Below are positions 1-11,412 of a stretch of 64,000 bases of DNA, piece by piece. Source of the stretch: Adiantum capillus-veneris (taxonomy: Eukaryota; Streptophyta; Polypodiopsida; Polypodiales; Pteridaceae); the NCBI GenBank assembly GCA_014529385.2, contig CM043965.1, positions 11,088,412-11,152,411 of the forward strand. The letters run 5' to 3'. Made by a program: the position numbers and the translations under genes. The notes beneath the pieces are model-generated. The model did not search any database. It was not told where the DNA came from and saw only the letters and a list, made by a program, of their open reading frames with translations. Numbering within the stretch: the first letter of the stretch is position 1; each line of letters opens with the position of its first letter.

Positions 1-1
1 T

Positions 2-589
2 CGTATTGATGAGATGCTGGACAGATTACATGGAGCCAAAATATTCACAAAGATCGATCTTCGATCTCTCTATCATCAAATTCGAATCCAAGAGGCTGAT
101 ATCTCCAAAACAACTTTCAACACTCGTTATGGTCATTACGAATTTACAGTGATGGCTTTCGGACTTACGAATGCTCCTACAACTTTCAATCGTCTGATGC
201 ACGATATCTTTAGAGAATTCTTGGACGATTTTGTCCTAGTATTCTTTGACGATATCTTAATATATTCGAAATCAGAAGAAGAGCATGAAGGACATGTTAG
301 GAAAGTGTTAGAGCTTTTACGCCGAAATAAGCTATATGCAAAGAAAAGCAAATGTACCTTCTTCACCCCTAAGGTCTGTTACTTAGGGTTTATCATTTCA
401 CCTGAAGGAGTCTCTGTTGACCCTGACAAAGTCAAAGATATTGTGGAATGGCCTCAACCCACTTCACAAACCGAAGTCAGAGGGTTCTTAGGTATCACAG
501 GGTGGTACAGGATCTTTGTAAAGGACTATGCTCTTAAAGGTGCACCACTAACCGACTTGCTAAAGAAAGGAGCTACGATACTTTGCTAA
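2..589 (+). pseudogene. pol: Reverse transcriptase, element E (5' truncated by window)
   Basis: The frame is open from the window edge to a TAA at 587-589. It contains the palm of a Ty3/gypsy RT: the block around 'FTKIDLRS', the 'MAFGLTNAPTTFNRLM' helix and the catalytic 'FFDDILIYS' at about residues 79-87, with both active-site aspartates present. It ends at the connection to RNase H ('[17 protein letters not shown]'). The next segment (680 onward) is in the same frame, so the TAA is a nonsense mutation inside one polyprotein rather than a true end. Confidence 0.93.
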
Positions 590-1225
590 GTAAAACATGA
601 ATCTTGCTTCAAACAGCTTAAGGAGTATCTTGCTTCAGAACCTCTCTTAAAACTTCCAGACTTCACCCAAGAATTCGAGGTGATCACAGATGCTAGTAGC
701 CTTGCATTAGGAGGAGTCCTTACTCAAGAAGGAAGGCCTCATACTTCTCGAAAGCTTAGGATTCATGAAGTGAATTATGCTACACATGATTTAGAATTGC
801 TAGCAGTTATTCATGCTCTCAAGCTATGGAGACATTATCTATCGGGACGCAAATTCCAATTGGTAATAGATCACGAGATCCTTAAGTGGATTTTTACCCA
901 ACCCAACCTTAACATGAGACAGAGGAGATGGATAGAGCTCATGCACAAATATGATTTTGATATTAAATTTAGACCAGGTAAGGATAATGTTGTGGCAGAT
1001 GCCCTAAGCCGTAAAGCTCTTCTGGGGGCAATTTCCATGGCTAACAACTCTATTTTAGACAAGGTCTCGGATGCTGCTGTCAGAGATGCACATTACCAAA
1101 TGCTTGCTAGTATCCTACGTGAAGAGAGGGTATCATCAAATCAGCCTAAACCTCTACATTACTCCCTAGAAGATGGGAAAATTTACTATAGGAATAGACT
1201 ATGCATACCTAAGGATTCTACCTAA
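590..1225 (+). pseudogene. pol: RNase H domain and linker, element E
   Basis: This continues the RT frame after the stop at 587-589. The RNase H signature is visible: '[18 protein letters not shown]' with the first catalytic Asp, '[20 protein letters not shown]' with the Glu, 'LVIDHEILKWIF' with the second Asp, and 'DNVVADALSRK' with the third. Two residues are missing next to 'EGRP' compared with relatives in the window (a 6-bp in-frame loss). A frameshift near 1220 then produces the TAA at 1223-1225, just before the integrase zinc-binding region. Confidence 0.9.
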
Positions 1226-1842
1226 GGAATGCTATCCTATATGAAGCACATGATGGCCCAACTTCAGGACATCCAGGTTATGCCAAAACCATCAATGCAA
1301 TTCGCAGAAGTTACTATTGGCAAGGTATGAAGGGTGATGTTCTTCGCTATGTCAAGCAGTGTTTGTCTTGTCAAAGGATTAAGGCAGAAAGACTAAAGAT
1401 GCCAGGTAAATTACATCCTTTAGATATTCCCCAAATGAAATGGGAATGTATTAGCATGGAATTTATCACCGGGTTTCCTTCTGTTCAAGCTGGCTATGAT
1501 TCACTGGCTATGATTCAATCATGGTCCTAGTCGACTTGCTTACTAAAGAGGCTCACTTAATCCCAGTCAAGACAACCTTTACAGCTTCAGATATTGCTCG
1601 TCTGTTTGTTAAGGATGTTTTCAGAATTCATGGTTTACCCAAGAGGATTGTCAGCGATCGTGATGCCAAGTTTACTTCAAAGTTTTCGGTATCATTGTTT
1701 CAAGCTATTGGAACCTAGTTATGTTTTAGTACTGCTTATCATCCTCAAACTGATGGCCAAATTGAAAGAGTTAATCAAGTAATTGAAGACATCCTCAGAG
1801 CCTACTGCAATAGAGAACCTCGCAAGTGGATTCAATACCTAC
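1226..1842 (+). pseudogene. pol: Integrase zinc-binding and catalytic core, element E
   Basis: The region encodes the H2C2 zinc-binding segment ('AHDGPTSGHPG' followed by 'CLSCQRIK') and the integrase core. The third catalytic acidic residue is present ('HPQTDGQIERVNQ'), and so is the second ('SDRDAKF'). The first Asp, normally in a 'S-M-D-F' context, is Glu here ('ISMEFITG', near 1458). A frameshift lies near 1515, where '[10 protein letters not shown]' looks like a short local duplication of 'GYDS'. A TAG stops the frame at 1716-1718. These lesions make the integrase non-functional. Confidence 0.9.
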
Positions 1843-2510
1843 CCTTGGTAGAGTATGCATACAATTCCTCTACTCATAGAAGTATTGGAATGACACCTTT
1901 TAATGCTCTTTATGGTCAAGAATGTTTATCACCTCTTAACTTTTCTAACCCCACTATAAGGGTAGAAGCCTCAAAGAAAATTCTTGAAGAAATGGAAGCT
2001 CAAACCAAAGCTATTCAAAGGGATATTCAAGCGGCTCAAGATCGAAAAAAGAAGTACGCCGACTTAAAAAGATTTGATCGGATTTTCAAAGAAGGTGACA
2101 AAGTTTTCTTACGAGTAAAGCCCAAAAAGAGAAATCTGTCTCTCGGAAGGTATAAAAAGCTTAGCTACCGATATTGTGGACCTTACGAAATAATCAAGGT
2201 TGTAAGTGATCAAGCTTATAGACTAAAATTCCCTTCTCATCTCAAAGTGCATGATGTATTTCATGTAAGTCTGTTAAAACCTTATGTATATAATCCTGAC
2301 CCTGTCCTTGATGATGAGCAAATCATTTTACTTGCTCAAGATGTTCTACAACTCCAACCTGATACTATCCTAGAAACTCGGGAGAGAAAGCTTAGGAATA
2401 GATCCATCAAAGAACATCTTTTCTTATGGAAGGATTTCCCTATAGAAGATGCTACTTGCGAAGATGAGACATCCCTTCTTAAGGATTACCCTTCACTGTT
2501 CTTGAGATGA
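1843..2510 (+). CDS. pol: Integrase C-terminal region and chromodomain, element E
   Basis: An open frame of 222 codons holds the C-terminal part of the core ('VEYAYNSSTHRSIGMTPF'), a basic 'QDRKKKYADLKR' helix, the GPY/F module ('YCGPYEIIKVV', 'HDVFHVSLLKPYV') and a short chromodomain-like tail ('RNRSIKEHLFLWKDFP...ATCEDE'). Chromodomains of this type direct integration to modified histones in chromoviruses. The frame is the same as 1521-1718, so this is the end of one interrupted polyprotein. The TGA at 2508-2510 is followed closely by the polypurine tract, as expected. Confidence 0.88.
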
Positions 2511-2527
2511 GGGCATCTCAAATTCTA

Positions 2528-2539
2528 AGTTGGGGAGAT
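2528..2539 (+). other. Polypurine tract, element E
   Basis: The purine-rich string AAGTTGGGGAGA (with one T pair) lies directly before TGTAAGGTCTC, the start of the LTR. The same 'TTGGGGAG' motif precedes the LTRs of family A/B/C on the other strand, supporting its role as the plus-strand primer. Confidence 0.82.
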
Positions 2540-3131
2540 TGTAAGGTCTCTATTTTCGAATTTCACACAAGTTCTATTACGCATTTGAATTTTTTTTAAA
2601 CCATCACTCATTATTTAAGATATTCGAGTTCAAATTATGAATCGTAGATTGAGAAAACCTAGAAAAAATTACGCTACAAAATTCTGACATGTTTAGCTAT
2701 ATGAATCAATAACTAACTTATTGTAAGACTTAGTTACTAATTGTACAATTTTTCTTTTACTACTGTAATGTTAATATAAGACTGTAAAGTTTAACTTAAA
2801 AATGTAAAGTAAATTATCATTAAGGAAATAAATAAAATAATTATAAAGACAAAAGAATACACAGTGATGACAAATGAAGGCACATGGACTCACCTGGACT
2901 CACATAGGAGGAGACAAAGTGGGACACACTGTCACATGAAAAGGAGAGGCTAGTCTTGACTAATCTTAATGAGGGGGGGGGCTGTGTGGCCTTATCTTTT
3001 GATGATAATGACAAAGTGGTCAAGCTGATGGGTATCACAAGGGTACCAAAAACGCGGGTATGATTTTTTGGGGAAAAAATAAATAAATAAATTTTCTTTT
3101 GGGAAAAAAAGTTGGACGTTTTCTTTTCTGC

Positions 3132-3139
3132 TATAAATA
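3132..3139 (+). promoter_or_regulatory. TATA box in the LTR of E
   Basis: TATAAATA lies about 590 bp into the LTR in element orientation, the usual position of a U3 core promoter. No upstream motif is claimed. Confidence 0.6.
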
Positions 3140-3280
3140 GAGCATCCATGCTCACACTTTAGACATAGAGATTGCCTCTAGCGCTCACGAAGTGCTGCCA
3201 CTTCTCTTAGAGAGAAGGCGTCCACAAACCACTAAGAGAGCAAAAACTCTAGTGGACTAATAAGGTGCGTATTAATTAAG

Positions 3281-3406
3281 CATTCAATTAACTTTAGGAA
3301 TGATGTATGTGTGCTATCTCTTACTCTAATCTCTCTAATAGATTAGTAATATTCAATTAGTTTTAAGAAGGATATGTGTGTGTGTGTGTGCTATCTTTTA
3401 CTCTAA
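3281..3406 (+). repeat. Diverged two-copy tandem repeat with (TG)n
   Basis: A unit of roughly 60-70 bp ('cattcaatta...ctatctcttactctaat') is repeated once, the second copy carrying an expanded TG run near 3376-3390. It lies in the presumed R/U5 part of LTR E, immediately left of the B/C insertion point. Confidence 0.6.
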
Positions 3407-3968
3407 TGTGAGGTCCCCGCCCCACCATATCAAACAGCGGATCTGATGGTGAACCTGGTGGCCACTAGATCTATAGCGGAAGCAAACAAAGTGGTTCAGG
3501 GTCCAGCTAGCGGACGATCTCTCATCACAAAGTGAGTCGAGCTCGAGCCTAATAGCAATGAGATCTAGCTCCACCTCGTAGGGGAAGCGTACTTAAACTA
3601 TTTAGCGATCCTAAGACCCACCTTCCAAGAGGAGAGAAACCCCGAGTGCCTTTTTCCCCATGCACATACTCTCTAGATTTCACCGCTCTAGGGCCAATGA
3701 GTATTACTAATATCGAAATAAGCACTATGGGGACAGAGAGTTCCCGACCAATCAGGACCACCCATCTCATAGGCACTGGCAACCTGAGCCAAGCCCCCAC
3801 TTTCCACCCCCACACTCACACTTCCTTGTGTGACCTAATTACTACCACAATGGTTGTTCAACATAAACATTCCTTGATTAATTCCGAATCAAATTGTTCG
3901 TTAAGACAACCCTTCAACCAGTATTGCAAACAACACCAAGACAGTATTCTAATAAAAATTCTACTCAA
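3407..3968 (-). repeat. Truncated 3' LTR of chromovirus B
   Basis: The sequence starts TGTGAGGTCCCC and follows LTR A (7577 onward) for about 560 bp. After '...ctactcaaac' it jumps straight into integrase coding sequence ('ccttaatgatctcg'). Roughly 2.2 kb of LTR plus the polypurine tract, chromodomain and part of the integrase tail are therefore deleted. Short shared 'caac' sequence at the joint suggests repair by microhomology. Confidence 0.85.
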
Positions 3969-5084
3969 ACCCTTAATGATCTCGAATGGTCCACAATACC
4001 TTGGGCTTAACTTCTTATATTTGCCTAGAGATAAGTTGCTTTTCTTTGGTCGGACTCGCAGAAAAACCTTATCCCCTTCTTTGAAAGTTCTCTATGAACG
4101 ATTCTTATCTGCATAGTGCTTCTGTCTATCTTGAGCGGCTTGAATGTCATGGCGAATAGCTCTAGTATGTGCTTCCATATCTTCTAACATCTTCCTAGAT
4201 GCTTCTACCTTGATGGTTGGATCTGAGAAGTGCAGTGGTGCTAAACATTCTTGTCCATAAAGAGCTTTGAAAGGTGACATTCCAATGCTTCTGTGTTCGG
4301 AAGAGTTGTAAGCATACTCCACCAAAGGTAGATATTGTAACCACTTCTTTGGCTCTTACGAACAATAGACTCTGAGAATGTCCTCGATGACTTTATTAAC
4401 TCTTTCAGTTTGGCCATCTGTTTGTGGATGATACGCTGTACTGAAAGCTAATTGTGACCCAATAGATTGGAAAAGAGAAGTCCAAAATTTTGATGTAAAC
4501 TTGGCATCTCTATCACTGACGATACGCTTGGGTAGACCATGTAACCTAAAAATCTCCTTGATGAATACCCGGCTAATATCTGAAGCAGTAAAGGTTGTCT
4601 TTACGGGTATTACATGAGCCACTTTTGTGAGCATATCAACAACCACGAAAACAAAATCATAACCTCCTATAGAAGGTAATCCTGTAACAAAATCCATACT
4701 GATGCATTCCCATTTCATCTGGGGTATGTCAAGAGGTTGAAGTTGCCCTGGTAACTTGATTCTTTCGACCTTTATCCTCTGACAAAAAATACATTGCCTC
4801 ACATAGCAAAGTATGTCTTCTTTCATTCCAGACCAAAAATAACTCCTCCTGACATCATGAAGAGTCTTAGCATAGCCTGGATGTCCAGATGTAGGGCTAT
4901 CATATGCTTCATACAGAATAGCCTTCTTTAGAGCTGGGTCTCTAGGTACACAGAGTCTATGTCTGTAGTAAAGACATCCTCCCATAAGAGAGTAATCTTT
5001 AGCTTCAGTCATTTTATTCTGCTGAACTAATGATACTATACGTTGGTACTCTGGATCCACCAAGGATGCTTCCTTGATTCTATC
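3969..5084 (-). pseudogene. pol: Integrase, chromovirus B
   Basis: On the minus strand this encodes the H2C2 zinc-binding segment ('AYDSPTSGHPGY' with 'CIFCQRIK'), the core with its three acidic residues ('SMDFVTGLPS', '[11 protein letters not shown]', 'TDGQTERVNK') and part of the C-terminal module. An in-frame TAA sits at about 4353-4355 (Gln to stop before 'EPKKW'). A frameshift near 4110 breaks 'DKNRS'. The chromodomain is missing because of the deletion at 3968/3969. The frame is the same as the RT segment at 5085-6458. Confidence 0.92.
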
Positions 5085-6458
5085 CTAGATAGGGTTATTT
5101 GGAATAGAGATAGCGTCGAGAAAAGATTTTCGGCTAAGACCATCTACAACTGCATTTTCCTTGCCTGGTCTATACTTTATGTCAAGGTCATATTCTTGTA
5201 AAAGCTCTACCCATCGCCGTTGTCGCATGTTGAGAATAGGTTGAGTAAAAATCCATTTTAGGCTCTTGTGGTCTGTCACTAGCTGAAACTTGCGTCCGAG
5301 AAGGTAATGTCTCCATAACTTCAGCGCATGTATAACTGCTAAAAGTTCCAGATCGTGAGTAGGATAATTCTTCTCATGATCTCTCAGCTTTTGTGAAGTA
5401 TACGCCACTGGTCTTCCTTCTTGAGTAAGAACTCCGCCTAGAGAAAATTTGCTAGCATCGGTCGCTACTTCAAATTCCTTACTGAAGTCTAGAAGCTTTA
5501 GAATAGGAGCTGAGACCAAGAATTCTTTTAGCTTAGCAAATCTAGACTCGTGCTCGGTCTTCCATTCCATCCTCATTACTTTCTTCAGGAGTTCCGTCAA
5601 AGGTGCAGCAATACGTGCATAATTTTTGACAAAAATCCTGTACCATCCCGTTATTCCAAGAAATACTCTTACTTCGCTGACGGTGGATGGTTGAGGCCAA
5701 TCAACAATATCCTTGACTTTGTCTGGGTCTACTGAAATCCCTTCAGCCGATATGACAAATCCAAGATAATTGACCTTTGGTGAGCAAAAGGTGCACTTGC
5801 TCTCTTTAGCATAAAGTTGGTGTTCTCGAAGAAGATCAAGTACTTTGTGAACATGTTCTTCGTGATCTGCCTCGTTCTTAGAATAGATCAGAATGTCATC
5901 AAAGAAAACCAAGACAAAATCATCCAGGTAAGGTCTGAAAATATCTTGCATAAGTCGATTGAAGCTTGCAGGAGCATTTGTTAGACCAAAAGACATTACT
6001 GTGAATTCGTAGTGCCCATACCTAGTATTGAAAGCCGTCTTTGGAATATCTAATTCCTTGATCCTGATTTGGTAGTATCCTGACCTTAAATCAATCTTTG
6101 TAAACATTTTGGTGCTGTGGAGCCTGTCTAAGAGTTCAACGATCCTTGGAATTGGATACTTGCTCTTGACAGTTACCTGGTTCAGTCCACGGTAATCTAT
6201 GCATAACCTTAAGGTTCCATCCTTCTTCTTCTGAAAAAGAACTGGTGCAGCCCAAGGAGAAGTACTAGGTCTAATGAATCCTTGCTCAATGAGTTGCCTA
6301 AGTTGTTCCTTGAGTTCGATGGCCTCTGGAAGTGACGTTTTATGAGGTCTTTTTGAGATAGGTTCACATCTAGGGATAGTCTCAGTCTCATGACCTACCT
6401 CTCTATGTGGTGGAAGATTCGTAAGGTCTTCAGGGAATACATCATCATACTCCCTCGA
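5085..6458 (-). pseudogene. pol: Reverse transcriptase and RNase H, chromovirus B
   Basis: This minus-strand frame holds a full RT with intact 'FFDDILIYS' and an RNase H with '[18 protein letters not shown]', '[13 protein letters not shown]' and '[12 protein letters not shown]'. It is bounded by two in-frame nonsense mutations that each replace a Trp: TGA at 6456-6458 between protease and RT, and TAG at 5082-5084 just after RNase H. No frameshift separates it from its neighbours, so B's pol from 7454 to 4092 is one frame with three stops. Confidence 0.93.
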
Positions 6459-7571
6459 TCAGTTTGGTCGAAGTGAGGTATCCGATTGGTCCACTTTGTT
6501 GAGTTTTACCGCATAAATTTGTTGTCCTTTTCTTAGTCCCTTCAAGAGTCTGCTGGCCTTAACTAGAGTAGCCCTAGGTCCCCCATTTCCCCCCTGGATT
6601 AAGGCTTCATTACCCAAGTTATCTGTAAAGGTAAAGTTTCCTTGTGCACAATGTATGTGGGCCCTATTTTGCTTTAGCCAGTCCATCCCTAGTATCCCAT
6701 CAAAGAATCCTAAGGGTAGGGTTCGAAATTGGGCAGAAGTTGGGTGTCCTCCTAAATCAAAGTCGATTTTTCTTGCAGAATGTTGAGATACTACTTCCTT
6801 GCCGTTTGCTAACTCTACAACTAGCTTGCTTGTTGGATACTTATCTAGCTTAAGCTTTCTCATGCATCTGGGTGAAAGAAATGAAAGAGTACTACCACAA
6901 TCTATAAGGAAGTTAACTTGTTCACCTCTGAGAGATCCTGGCGTATGAATGACTGCGTATTCCTTGCAACCATTGGGATTGTCAATTGCAGCATGTAGGG
7001 TTGCTCTTTCCACTACTTCGTCTCCCATAGTTGGTTGTACCACTGCGGCATTCACTCTGGCGGTAGCTCCACTCCCTTGCCCTCTGTTCACCCTTCCTCG
7101 TCCTCCTCTTCCGTTAGCTTGGCCACGCCCATGAGTATTTAAGGGTATGGCATTGGCATTGGTTGCCTGAATGTTCTCGGGGCACTTGGATCTGTAATGT
7201 CCATACTCATCGCAACCATAGCATCGAACATCTGGAAACTGCATGGTTGTGGTGGTAGCTTGGTTGGCTGGTCGGTTATTCCAAGCAGTTGTCCTTGCCC
7301 TCTTTGCCCAATGATTGCTCCTATTCTGATTAACCTTTTGTACTTCAAGAGCTAGAGGTTTGGCCCTCAACAAGGCATCCTGTAGTGTTGTTGGCCTGAG
7401 AGCTTCCAATCGAGTATTCAAAGGGTCGATTATCCCTTGGCAGAACCTCGCCACCTATTGTTCCAAGGTCATCTTAGGAGCATATCTCCAAAGAGTGACA
7501 AACTTTGCATAATATTCTTTGACAGATGAAGTCAGCTCTGTCGAAGTGAAAAGAACTCATTCATCTTCAGG
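6459..7571 (-). pseudogene. gag-pol: Gag C-terminal part, zinc knuckle and protease, chromovirus B
   Basis: Reading leftward, the end of the Gag capsid domain ('ARFCQGIIDPLNTRLEAL') is followed by a CCHC knuckle ('RCYGCDEYGHYRSKC', spacing C-2-C-4-H-4-C), a Gly/Arg-rich stretch and a retropepsin domain. The protease triplet reads DCG ('[11 protein letters not shown]') and the second conserved motif is 'ILGMDWL'. The same DCGS is seen in copies A and C, so it is inherited, not decay. Element A is inserted in this gag at 7577. The remaining Gag coding continues at 18714-19028. Confidence 0.9.
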
Positions 7572-7576
7572 GTTTT
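7572..7576. repeat. Target site duplication (left) of element A
   Basis: GTTTT stands immediately before the LTR start TGTGAGG. The same five bases follow the right LTR at 18709-18713. Five bases is the usual duplication for Ty3/gypsy integrases. Removing A restores a continuous gag of B. Confidence 0.93.
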
Positions 7577-7673
7577 TGTGAGGTCCCTACCCCGTCGTAT
7601 CAGATAACGGATCTGATGGTAAACCTGGTGGCCACTAGATCTATAGCGGAAGCAAAAAAAATGGTTCACAGTT

Positions 7674-8097
7674 CAACTAGCAGACGATCTCTCATCACAA
7701 AGTGAGTCGAGTTCGAGCCTACTAGCAACGAGATCTAGCTCCACCTCGCAGGGGAAGCGTACTTAACTATCTAACGATCCTAAGACCCACCTTCCCAGAG
7801 GAGATAAACCCCGAGTGCCTTTTTCCCCATGTTTCAGAGGCACGTACTCTCGAGGATTCGCCGCTCTAGGGGCAATGAGTAATACCAACTAGCGGACGAT
7901 CTCTCATCACAAAGTGAGTCGAGTTTGAGCCTACTAGCAACGAGATCTAGCTCCACGTCGCAGGGGAAGTGTACTTAACTATCTAGCGATCCTAAGACCC
8001 ACCTTCCCAGAGGAGAGAAACCCCGAGTGCCTTTTTCCCCATGTTTCAGAGGCACGTACTCTCGAGGATTCGCCGCTCTAGGGGCAATGAGTAATAC
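7674..8097. repeat. 212-bp tandem duplication in 3' LTR of A
   Basis: Units 7674-7885 and 7886-8097 both begin 'caactagc' and differ by only a few bases. The 5' LTR of A and LTR B/C have one copy, so the duplication arose after or during insertion of A. Confidence 0.87.
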
Positions 8098-9461
8098 CAA
8101 TATCGAGTAAGCACTATGGGGACAGTGAGTTCCCGACCAATCGGGACCACCCATCTCATAGGCATTGGCAACCCGAGCCAAGCCCCCACTTTCCACCTCC
8201 ACAGTCACACTTCCTCGTGTGACCTAATTACTACCACAAAGGTTGTTCAACATAGATATTCCTTGTTTAATTCCGAATCACATGGTTTGTTAAAACAGCC
8301 CTTCAACCAGTATTGCAAACAACACCAAGACAGAATTCTAGTAAAAATTCTATTCAAACTTATTCATAAAAGTTCCAATGTTCTGGAGGTACAACATCCC
8401 TCCTCCAGCGAGAGTTCACTCCTCCCGGTGTCGCCTAGCTGCCCATACAACTAGGTATGTCCACCGCATAGAAAGCACGTCCTGGACACTCCCATCGCAT
8501 AGAAAGCAAGATGTGGGTTCGCACCGCATAGAAAGCAAGTCGTGGGTATCCACCGCATAAAAAGAAAGTCGTGGATTCAAGAGCCCTAACGAGGAACTCT
8601 GCCCCCTATGATCAGTAGGGGGGTCAGTACTGATTCAACATTGGAAATAAAATGAACATGTCGAGCTAAATTTTCCCTAGCAAACATTCTTTCCTCTTAC
8701 AAACAGCATACCCATCAATCATTTCTTTCCTACTTTATACTTAAATGTACTATGCATTCAATGCGGAGGTTTCTGTCGGATTTCTCCAACATGTTCGGGG
8801 ATATGTTCATTCCTAACTAATCGTATGCAATGTTAATTAAGCAACTTGAATAGAAATTGGGACCTGCCTCTTCTATTTATTCGTCAATAGCCTGTGAGAT
8901 GGCCGGTATTTGCTCGTCCATGGGAGCCTTTCCTTTTCCGTTGACATTGCTTGTTCCCGCCTCGCGGTCGTGGGCTCCACCGAAGCGAGTTCTCTTAACC
9001 GGGGCCATTTTTCTCACTACTTAAATGATAGACTTGAAAAGAAAAGAACTAAGGTCCGAGAGTAACATGACAAACCAATCGGTAGATTAGATTTATTAAA
9101 GACTCCTCCTTATGCACGAGGTTAGATTTTTCCCTTTTTGCCCTAGCAATTTTTTAAGGGTAATTCTGTATCCACCCTATGGGAAACGACTCTAAGGTTA
9201 ATTACTTGGCTTAGATGATTAAGAAATTCAGAGTTTTTCTAATTGATTCACGAAAGATATGAAGTAAGCAAGCTCATTCATTTTCCTAGAGCAATATGAA
9301 GGTGCAGAGTGACCGCAGGCATGTGTGATGGAAAAACCTTCTTCTTATTGGACTAATGACGGATTAATTTTCAGCCTTAATCGCATCTAAATGTGGGAGA
9401 AGATTAAGTATAATTTAATTACAACTCTATTGAGTAGTGAAAGATTGAATTCTGACAAATC

Positions 9462-9933
9462 TACACTATTACTAGCTGACAATTTATTGACTATACCGCC
9501 TAGAGAGAGAATCTTTCCTAATCATGCATTAATCCTTGATTAAGGATGATGAATGGCTGAATAAATTAACTAAATGAATGATAATTATGTAATGAAGTAT
9601 AGCTATGAAAACTTAGAGAGCAACTATAGAGAATTATAGCTAAAAGTAAGCATAGTAGACAAGAATTATGAGTGGGTAGACTAGAATTATGAGTGGGTAC
9701 ACTATTACTAGCTGACAATTTATTGACTATACCGCCTAGAGAGAGAATCTTTCCTAATCATGCATTAATCCTTGATTAAGGATGATGAATGGCTGAATAA
9801 ATTAACTAAATGAATGATAATTATGTAATGAAGTATAGCTATGAAAACTTAGAGAGCAACTATAGAGAATTATAGCTAAAAGTAGGCATAGTAGACAAGA
9901 ATTATGAGTGGGAAATGATGAGATTAAGAAGAG
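9462..9933. repeat. 236-bp tandem duplication in 3' LTR of A
   Basis: Units starting 'tacactattactagctg' at 9462 and 9698 are nearly identical. The 5' LTR of A has one copy (around 17590-17825). A short 'agactagaattatgagtggg' overlap marks the joint. Confidence 0.87.
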
Positions 9934-10801
9934 CAGTAATTAAACCATAATTACCGTGATTAGGGGCTGACAATCCTCTTAAATTTCTGATGCAATGAAT
10001 CCTCGAGATGGGAATTTCGGCAGCACCTCCCTCCTTGGTTCTCCTTCAAAAGCTATGTGTGTGCTGGCAGCACCTTCCCAGTGTGTAGGTGTGTGAGTAT
10101 GCAATGTGTGTGTGTGAGCATATATGTCTGTGTGTGTGTGAGTAGGCCTTTAAATAGGCTCCTACAGGCTGAAAATCGATTTGTGTTGCTAAATGCATCT
10201 GGATGAGCACTCAGTCCTTGCATGGCAAGTCCAGTTGCCTACCCACCAAGTGTCCAGTTGGCTCAGTAAACTGACTCTCACACTGAGTTGCAGGCTTGGC
10301 AGCTTCCCCAAGACTCCCACAAAGCAAGAGGGCGCCCCCTAGCTGCTAAAGCAGGTCTAGAGTGGGCTGGGACCTGTTCCCACACAGCCCCCGGTGCTTC
10401 CCGGACAATTTTGTGAAAAATTAGTTTTAGGCTAAAACGGGCCATACGAGTCGGATTTTGATGCCGTAAATTGCTATACTAAGCTCTAACTAAGACGTAC
10501 GGGTCTGAGTACCTGCCATATTTAGCAGCCCCCCCGGGGTCCGAAAATGCATTTTTTTCAAATTGGGGGTACGGGTGCAGATTTTCGAGACGGTCGAGAC
10601 TGGACGGTTCGGGTGACCAAAAACTTACTACTTTTAGAAATTTTTCACAAAAATTATTTTAATTCACATTTTGAAGCTTTATAACATTCTAAACATCATG
10701 GCACTGACAGAATCTGGAAAACTGCTAAAAATAGTAACTTATTCCATTGTATTCATTTCGTGGTACAAGGGTGCTCTTGTGATCGGGTCAGAGACCTTAC
10801 A

Positions 10802-10812
10802 ACCTCCCCAAC
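10802..10812 (-). other. Polypurine tract, element A
   Basis: Minus-strand GTTGGGGAGGT abuts the LTR start TGTAAGG. An identical tract lies at 22721-22731 beside the B/C LTR. Confidence 0.85.
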
Positions 10813-10832
10813 GTGAAAAATTTGAGATGTCC

Positions 10833-11412
10833 TCATCTCAAGAATGAGTTTGGGTAATCTTTTAAGAGCGTCGATTCGTCCTCCCAAGTTGCATCTTCTT
10901 CAGGGTAATCCTTCCATTTTACTAGATGCTCCGTGATAGTTCTGTTGCGTAACTTTCTTTCCCTTGTTTCAAGTACATAGTCAGGTTGGAGCTCGAGAAC
11001 TCCTTGCTGGCATGACTATCTGATCTGAGTCCAAGAATTGATCAGGATTGGGAATATAGGGTTTGAGTAAGCTGACATGGAATACATCATGAACCTTCAA
11101 GTTTGCAGGTAACTTTAGCTTGTAGGCCTGGTCACTTACAACCTTAACGATCTCAAATGGTCCACAATACCTTGGGCTTAGCTTCTTGTATCTGCCTAGC
11201 GATAAATTGCTTTTCTTAGGTCGGACTCGGAGAAAAACCTTATCTCCTTCCTTGAAAGTTCTATCTGTGCGGTTCTTATTTGCATAGTGCTTCTGCCTAT
11301 CTTGAGCTGCCTGAATGTCCTGGCGAATGGCTCTAATCTGTGCTTCCATATCTTCTAACATCTTTCTAGAGGCTTCTACTCTGATGGTTGGATCTGAAAA
11401 GTTCAGTGGTGC
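10833..11412 (-). pseudogene. pol: Integrase C-terminal module and chromodomain, element A
   Basis: The minus strand encodes the basic helix ('QDRQKHYANKNR'), the GPY/F module ('YCGPFEIVKVV', 'HDVFHVSLLKPYI') and, after a small deletion near 11008 that shifts frame, a chromodomain ('TITEHLVKWKDYPEEDATWE') ending in TGA at 10833-10835. A one-base loss near 11410 separates it from the integrase core. The chromodomain is the best preserved one in the window and places the family among the chromoviruses. Confidence 0.88.

Larger units (their letters stand above)
1..2539 (+). mobile_element. Element E: chromovirus (Ty3/gypsy) internal region, 3' part
   Basis: This is the 3' part of a + strand Ty3/gypsy element cut by the window edge. 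Reading left to right it shows reverse transcriptase, RNase H, integrase, a chromodomain, a polypurine tract and the start of the 3' LTR. Domain order RT-RH-IN-chromodomain is that of chromoviruses. It is related to but clearly distinct from the minus-strand family A/B/C further right, as aligned protein motifs differ at many positions. Several stops and frameshifts show it is inactive. Confidence 0.93.
2540..3406 (+). repeat. 3' LTR of element E, right end lost or cut by B/C
   Basis: The LTR begins TGTAAGGTCTC next to the polypurine tract. It holds a TATA box at 3132-3139. It runs at least to 3406, where the LTR of the B/C array begins with TGTGAGG. The 'CA' end and any target duplication of E are not identifiable. 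The antisense open frame of 104 codons in this stretch is not supported by anything else and is not called. Confidence 0.8.
7577..10801 (-). repeat. 3' LTR of element A (3.2 kb)
   Basis: It matches the 5' LTR (15923-18708) along its length but is about 440 bp longer because of two private tandem duplications. Its terminal bases are TGTGAGG and CCTTACA. It contains no gene of its own apart from a copy of the proposed gag exon 1 (9008-8877). Here that exon is broken by a TAA, and its splice donor is changed from GT to GC. Confidence 0.94.

Noticed and set aside
3549-4116. Open frames on both strands of the truncated B LTR
   Set aside because: They span the LTR-integrase deletion junction and have no counterpart in intact LTRs.
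6644-7134. Plus-strand open frames opposite the protease genes (6644, 6949, 13814, 14205, 44652)
   Set aside because: They are antisense shadows that recur in A, B and C because the sense strand is conserved.
8450-8580. Repeated 'ccgcatagaaagca' units in family A/B/C LTRs as regulatory enhancers
   Set aside because: Four or five short imperfect units occur in each LTR (also near 16600 and 20550), but nothing in the sequence shows a regulatory role.
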